Positions 59,701-64,000 of a stretch of DNA of 64,000 nucleotides are shown in pieces. Below the pieces are notes generated by a model. That model was given only the letters and a program-made list of their open reading frames with translations. It did no database searches and was not told the DNA's origin. Origin of the DNA: Paraescarpia echinospica. Its lineage: Eukaryota; Annelida; Polychaeta; Sabellida; Siboglinidae. The stretch lies in assembly GCA_020002185.1 (NCBI GenBank), contig CM034538.1:64752005-64816004 (forward strand), written 5' to 3'. Made by a program: the position numbers and the translations under genes. How positions within the stretch are numbered: position 1 is the stretch's first letter; every line of letters starts with the position of its first letter.

Positions 59701-61585
59701 TCAAACCCTCCTTGCAGGATTCTTCAGTGCTAAACTCAAAAAGCACCAGGTGACTTGGCTACCATGTGAGATCGAAGCGCTCGGCATTGCAGCCGCAGTT
59801 AAGCACTTCAGCCCGTACATAATCCAGTCCAAGTCTAAGCCGTGCCTTCTCACGGACAGCAAGCCATGCGTCCAGGCAATCGACAAATTATGCCGCGGAG
59901 AATTCTCCTCCAGCCCACGCGTAACTTCGTTTTTGACGATCGTCTCGAGATACCAAGTCACTCTGCGCCATCTCTCGGGAGCCGCGAATGTGCCGTCCGA
60001 CTTTGCCAGCCGAAACGCGCCGGAATGCATGGAGCCGCGTTGCCAGATATGCGCATTCATATCACGTATCGAAGAGTCCGTCGTCGGTAGCATCAGCGTC
60101 GAAGACATCGTATCCGGCTCTGCTCGCCTTCCATTCACGAGTAGGTCGGCCTGGTTATCAACACAAGCAGAATGCCCAGACTTGCGCCGCGTCCGTGCCC
60201 ACTTGAAACAAGGCACTCGCCCATCAAAGAAACTAACCAACATCAAAGACGTTAAGCGATACCTAACTACCTCAACACTGGCTCGCGACGGCGTTGTTGT
60301 GGTCCGACAAGACGTGCCATTCGCACCATCCAGAGAACTAATTGTCGTACCTCGCCAGGTACTGGATGGTCTACTCACTGCGATACATCTGAAGTTGAGT
60401 CATCCATCCAAAAATCAACTAAAAGTCGTAGTGCGTCGCAGTTTCTTCGCGCTAGATTTGGACAGCACAATCGAGCGCGTAACCGACATGTGCCATGTGT
60501 GTGCATCGCTGAAAAAGGTCCCTACAACGCTCACTGAGCAGACCTCAACTGACGCACCCGACGCCGTTGGGATCTCGTTTGCAGCCGACGTGATCAAACG
60601 CAATCGTCAACTAATCTTCGTCGTACGCGAAACCGTGACTAGCTACACGTCTACGTGTGTTATAGAGAACGAACGTCACGACGCCTTGCGTGACAGTCTC
60701 GCCCGTCTTTGCATGGAACTTCGCCCCATTGACGGACCATCAGCTGTCGTTCGGGTGGATCCCGCACCCGGATTCATCGCTCTCGTAGATGACCCAACAC
60801 TACAACGATTGGGCATCAGTATCGAAATCGGTCGAATCAAAAACGCCAACAAAAATCCGGTGGCAGAGAAGGCAGTGGCGGAAGTGGAGGACGAAATACT
60901 CCGACAAGAGCCAGGCGGCGGCACTGTGTCCCCACTACTGTTAGCAGTCGCTACCTCGCGGCTCAACTCGCGAATCCGCAGCCGAGGCCTTTCGGCACGA
61001 GAAATGTGGTTCCAGAGAGATCAGTTCACTAATGCGCAGCTACCTATCGCTGACCGCATTCTCATCACGGAACAACAACAGTCGCGGGAACGGAACCACC
61101 CTCACAGTGAACTCGCGAAAGCCCCCCGTGGTAGAGAAGCTTCTACACACACAATCCACGTTGGTGACTTGATATACATAACATCCGATCGCAACAAGTC
61201 ATCAGCGAGGGACAGATATTTAGTCACCTCCGTCGAAGACCGCTGGTGTTTCATTCGAAAATTCAGCGGCCACCAGCTTCGTGCATCATCATACAAGGTG
61301 AAACTCTCGGAGTGCTACTTAGTCCCCAATTCCAGACCAACTACCGTAGCCCCACCGCCCCATCACGACACTGGCAGTGATATCGAGTCCGATGAAGACG
61401 CCCCGGTGGTCTCGTTCGACGAGGCCCCTCAGACTCCGCTGACGATCGCTACTCCGCTGGAGGTACCCGTCCTACCAACTCCAACTGACGAAGTCGTAGC
61501 TGAAATCGACACACCGGCCGACACTCCACGACCTGTCCGCAGACGTGTCAAGCCCAAGTACTTACAAGACTATGTCACTTCATAA
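56792..61585 (+). CDS. Gag-Pol polyprotein of the Ty3-like element (1597 aa)
   Basis: Single uninterrupted frame; ATG at 56792 follows a 153-base leader. Residues 1-265 are gag-like with no recognised domain. A CX2CX9HX4C zinc finger lies at 272-290. Protease: LTLDTGAE, Asp 360. RT about 650-860: first Asp 736 in VVSDLTSAFYQIPL, second motif LADD (Asp 802/803) instead of the usual Y(V/I)DD. RNase H: Asp 952, Glu 993, Asp 1022, Asp 1070. Integrase: HHCC finger His 1199, His 1203, Cys 1234, Cys 1237; core Asp 1266, Asp 1323, Glu 1359, an exact D,D35E spacing. A basic C-terminal region (about 1455-1515) resembles a GPY/F-type module. Gag and Pol are fused without a frameshift or stop, so expression of excess Gag must rely on another mechanism. 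It looks fully functional. Confidence 0.95.
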   Translation: MAQRAPKQWSISKHETLTSFENWRQNIQYTLSLDANFATFLLDQSEWKKKTNSTPLRGLTDDDENVPAASRSTATQKVTHLDLMLGQIANFCPVISRNTIVKNSVSIKSIWQAIRLHFGFQSSGAHFLDFAEIKLEADESHENLFQRLMAFVEDNLLAVGGGISHHLELPSSNEDISPSLENMIVLQWLKLIHPELPRLVKQRYGTELRSRTLASLKPEISQALTSLLDELTAISEIKVMRQSTTNQRSGSSQSRRYQRSASNPTTRRAKQCPLCKQAGRASYEHYLSECRFLHENDRLYLSIARNIIGVDCDDGSDDEQSAGDGDCTGDVSTVACRVNTKQSPFFKSFYRHHPLRLTLDTGAETNMIREAVAKSIGAKIGKSSQLASQADGVTPLNVIGETHLTLSRDGTDLQLDALVVADLDVDVLAGTPFMSTNDVSVRPARHEITIGETTVIQYGFQTSGNEQYHTVRRAHAYVLYAPSPSTTVWPGEFVELQLPTALDDQTLAVEPRSSPLNEGWPKPGIIEAVGNKIRLVNTLPRPLKLFRHEHFCQVRHTVASPTCDTESEPAVKTRNIAHTTDLFSEAIELDCDKQLPESMRGQFRSLHQQHDSVFNPSIVGYNGHAGPFTAVVNMGPVLPPQRKGRCPQYAREKLTELQEKFDELEAVGVFQRPEDAGISVEYLNPSFLVRKPNGGSRLVTAFSDVGRYSKPQPSLMPDVDSTLRQIACWKYMVVSDLTSAFYQIPLAKESMKFCGVATPFRGVRVYTRCAMGMPGSETALEELMCRVLGDLLQDGVVAKLADDLYCGGNSPEELLDNWGRVLDALDLCDLRLSAKKTRVCPTSTTILGWVWSQGTIRASPHRITTLSSCVPPQTVLGLRSFVGAFKVLGRVIPQSSKVLAPLESHIAGKKSQEPISWSENLHEAFCTAQKALSTNRSITLPRPDDQLWIVTDGSVTQRGIGATLYVSRNGQTLLAGFFSAKLKKHQVTWLPCEIEALGIAAAVKHFSPYIIQSKSKPCLLTDSKPCVQAIDKLCRGEFSSSPRVTSFLTIVSRYQVTLRHLSGAANVPSDFASRNAPECMEPRCQICAFISRIEESVVGSISVEDIVSGSARLPFTSRSAWLSTQAECPDLRRVRAHLKQGTRPSKKLTNIKDVKRYLTTSTLARDGVVVVRQDVPFAPSRELIVVPRQVLDGLLTAIHLKLSHPSKNQLKVVVRRSFFALDLDSTIERVTDMCHVCASLKKVPTTLTEQTSTDAPDAVGISFAADVIKRNRQLIFVVRETVTSYTSTCVIENERHDALRDSLARLCMELRPIDGPSAVVRVDPAPGFIALVDDPTLQRLGISIEIGRIKNANKNPVAEKAVAEVEDEILRQEPGGGTVSPLLLAVATSRLNSRIRSRGLSAREMWFQRDQFTNAQLPIADRILITEQQQSRERNHPHSELAKAPRGREASTHTIHVGDLIYITSDRNKSSARDRYLVTSVEDRWCFIRKFSGHQLRASSYKVKLSECYLVPNSRPTTVAPPPHHDTGSDIESDEDAPVVSFDEAPQTPLTIATPLEVPVLPTPTDEVVAEIDTPADTPRPVRRRVKPKYLQDYVTS

Positions 61586-61691
61586 GCAGTTTGTGTGTTA
61601 ATTGTTGCATCTTTACATTGTGTTTAATTGTTTATCACAAAATTAATAGTCAGTTGACTTACTATAATTTGCTTAGAATAGAAGAGGACTT

Positions 61692-61703
61692 AAAGGAAAG
61701 TGG
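61692..61703 (+). other. Polypurine tract
   Basis: AAAGGAAAGTGG lies three bases before the 3' LTR, the expected place for plus-strand priming. Confidence 0.7.
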
Positions 61704-61706
61704 TCG

Positions 61707-61864
61707 CGCCAGTCTATCGTCATATCCATATATGTAGATCTGTGGAATTGCGGCTCACCGAGTCACGTTACTGGTCTCGCCCTCCGGCATGTTTACGCGC
61801 ACTGTTTGATGCGTTAATAAATGTTCTTTGCTGTTCGTTGATATACTAGTTGTCTATACTGGCG
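61707..61864 (+). repeat. 3' LTR, 158 bp
   Basis: Base-for-base identical to the 5' LTR. Confidence 0.96.
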
Positions 61865-64000
61865 GTCGACAAATTCTATATTTTATCAGTGCTCTTTATT
61901 GTTTCAGTTCCATCTTTTCTTGGTCTTGTCAATCATAACACGCCATTTGTTGGCCCTTTGTTGAGGTAAAACGTATATAAATGTATTTTCGTTATTCGTG
62001 TGCATACAGTGAATATACATATACATCGGAAGCGAGGGGGGTGAGTAGCTGGATATACGCTTACCCCCAACGTTTCGGCTAGGGGATTCAGTTGGAGTTT
62101 TTGGTGAGCCTCAGTGAGAGGTATAATTTAAGGGTTTTGGTGAGCTTCAGCTCCCCAATATTAAAAACGTTCCGACGCCTATCGTGTGGAACAACGTTTC
62201 GACTAGGATTCAGAGCTAGTTTGCAGAAGACACAAAGCATAATGTAGAAAGTTTGTCTTTTTATTAAACCCAACAATTCCCCAGGATACAATGCATAACT
62301 GTTATGACGTAATAATAACAATGATCACGATACTTATGTAAACTCCAGAGTACAATCTAAAATATGAATGTGTGTGCGTTCGAGTGTGAGTGGGTGTGGG
62401 TACGTGCGTGCGTGCATGCGTGTACGCGTATATACATGACAGATGCCAAGTTGCGTTGATGTGTCGTCAGTTGAGCTGCTGTCTTGCTGATACGTTGCAG
62501 GACTGCGGTACTCGGTGCATCACCGGGCCATACAGTCTGGCAAATGTCTCAAGCAGCTGCATTGCTGTCTTATCCCCAGTTCAGTTCAAGTCCCATTGAT
62601 ACGGCAATCTTTCACTCGGTATGTTTTCTTTTGGTGCCTTCTCAGCTTTCCATCGGACACCAGTCGCAGGATGAGTTCGATCTGAGAAACATCCAAATGA
62701 CATATTGTTGTCATGTACATGGCAACACCATATTAATTGTAAAGGGGAAAATTCAAATAACAGTCCTTTTAAGCCATATAGTTCAATGCGTACTATATAA
62801 GTACGCATTTGAGTTGACAGAAACCTACTCATTTATAAAACAAACTAAAAACTGATTAATTTAATCTATGCCTAAATCGGCAAACTAGAGCATTGCATAT
62901 CGCCATGTCTTTTTTATACAAGTTCCAAACGAGTGGTTTTAGTCGCGCCATTTTATTCAATGGAGATTTTCGATTATTTTCAATTTATTTCATAAGCAGA
63001 CATTTTTGGGCGAAAACAAAAATACGGTGCGTTGTTATACATGGTAGTCCTTGAACAGTACAACCAATACGTGTACATGTTTAGTCTTGCAATCAGCATC
63101 GAAAAGTGACCACCACAGACTATTGCAGAGCAGACATGCTTATAGCGTATCCAGTAGCCATTCGTTCACATGTTTTATATAGCGTGGAGTGCTCACCTGT
63201 GCGGCGTCTTCATACAGTTGAGTTGTCAATTCGTAGAACGGGATCTGCTGCTTGGCCCTGGCGTTAAATTCCATGGTGCCACCATTCTACGTCATTGTTG
63301 GTGCGCACGCTCTGCACGAAGACTGACCACCTGGTCGGGGGCCACTTCCAATCCAAGTCTCTTGGATGTAAGCAACTACACATAATAATATAATTATATA
63401 CACGGTATGCCGCTAGATATCAGGATAATATTATTCTGAAATGTTCTATAATCAACATTATAATGCCTATGCTATTTCATTTTGGTATATTAAATGTAAG
63501 TTTTCTTTTTTATCTATCAGTGTTATATCTATTAGCGAGCATTATTGGATATGGCGCTATATAAAATAAATATTACTATGGTTGTCATAGCCAGCAATCG
63601 ATCAAGCAATAAGAAGAAAACATTACAAAGAGAGATTGTGACAATACTTAACGATTGCTGTGGCTGTTTTGTGGCCTTGCCCTCCAACACGGTGAACACG
63701 GGTCTGATGTGCTCAGCCGACAGCAAAGGTAGTGCCATCAACTTGTGTATGTCGCTAGTGACCCACTGTGGTGGACTTTGGTTTTAGAGGGCTTTTTTTT
63801 AGTTTCATCCGGGAACGGTGGGGTGGGGATATTGTGTGCAAATAAATAAACAACTTTGCTAAATGTGCACATCATAGGGAAATTTAATTCGGTTGTATAT
63901 TTCTTGCAGTTCGTAATGTACGCTGACCTGAGACAAACTTGACACGCAAGATCTGCTCAGTTCCACCCATTCATAGCATTCATTGGTGGCATTGAAAAAA
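61865..64000. other. No gene recognised
   Basis: Contains a short GT/GC run (about 62370-62430) and a pair of related GTTTCG(G/A)CTAGG words (about 62078-62215) discussed separately. Short frames such as 62484-62855 and 63545-63787 carry no motif I recognise. Confidence 0.45.

Larger units (their letters stand above)
56481..61864 (+). mobile_element. Complete Ty3-like LTR retrotransposon, apparently intact
   Basis: 5384 bp: LTR, primer binding site, 1597-codon gag-pol frame, polypurine tract, LTR. The LTRs (56481-56638 and 61707-61864) are identical over 158 bp, so insertion is recent. Domain order PR-RT-RH-IN is that of Ty3/gypsy-type elements. The terminal dinucleotides are not the usual TG..CA: each LTR begins CGCCAGT and ends ACTGGCG, a perfect 7-bp inverted repeat. 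Flanks end and begin with GTC (56478-56480 and 61865-61867), a candidate 3-bp target duplication, shorter than the 4-6 bp usual for the group. No envelope frame. Confidence 0.95.

Noticed and set aside
56478..61867. GTC at both flanks as a proven 3-bp target duplication
   Set aside because: Three bases match by chance about 1 in 64; reported as candidate only.

Overview
This is repeat-dense DNA from an animal nuclear genome, most likely a marine invertebrate (lophotrochozoan, cnidarian or similar; the sequence does not fix the phylum). Several things point this way. There is a spliced glycosyltransferase gene of a metazoan family (GT92). Non-LTR retrotransposons of several clades, a Penelope-like element, tRNA-derived SINEs, TIR DNA elements and a Ty3-like LTR retrotransposon are present. 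Microsatellites are abundant, AT content is high, and nothing looks like an operon. Only one host gene is well supported. Almost everything else recognisable is mobile DNA, mostly decayed and often nested.

Layout. 0-3.3 kb: LINE ORF1 and RT-tail fragments. 3.3-9.6 kb: one LINE (endonuclease, linker, RT, 3' tail) split by two insertions: a 1.8-kb element with ~113-bp inverted termini carrying relics of a DTD/CXC-type gene (4201-5981), and a composite ~1.35-kb insertion holding a tRNA-like SINE head, a short MITE and a palindrome. 10-17.7 kb: SINE copies, a hAT remnant, a chain of hairpins, and one copy of a long unnamed repeat (family X). 18.2-22 kb: a nearly full-length but frameshifted CR1-like LINE on the minus strand whose ORF1 carries an SGNH/GDSL esterase domain. 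22.2-24.7 kb: a second, more compact copy of family X.

23.9-32.4 kb contains a 1000-N gap (27633-28632) whose two flanks are copies of the same 3728 bp at an exact offset of 4728, with only one difference noticed. This is best read as an unmerged contig overlap, so the content of 28633-32360 should not be counted twice.

32.4-44 kb: SINE and LINE fragments, tandem repeats and microsatellites, two head-to-head LINE fragments (40.5-42.5 kb), and a 5'-truncated Penelope-like element with a GIY-YIG tail and a snap-back inverted repeat. 44.8-48.1 kb: the GT92 gene in two visible exons joined by a phase-0 intron; the intron holds an RTE-like fragment and TA repeats. 51.8-53.2 kb: four diverged copies of a ~360-bp repeat, two in each orientation. 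53.7-55.7 kb: a 34-bp satellite with a 544-bp higher-order period.

56481-61864 is a complete, apparently intact LTR retrotransposon: identical 158-bp LTRs, a tRNA-Leu-type primer binding site, one uninterrupted 1597-codon gag-pol frame with all expected catalytic residues, and a polypurine tract. It is the youngest and most probably mobile-competent object in the window. From 61.9 kb to the end no gene was recognised.
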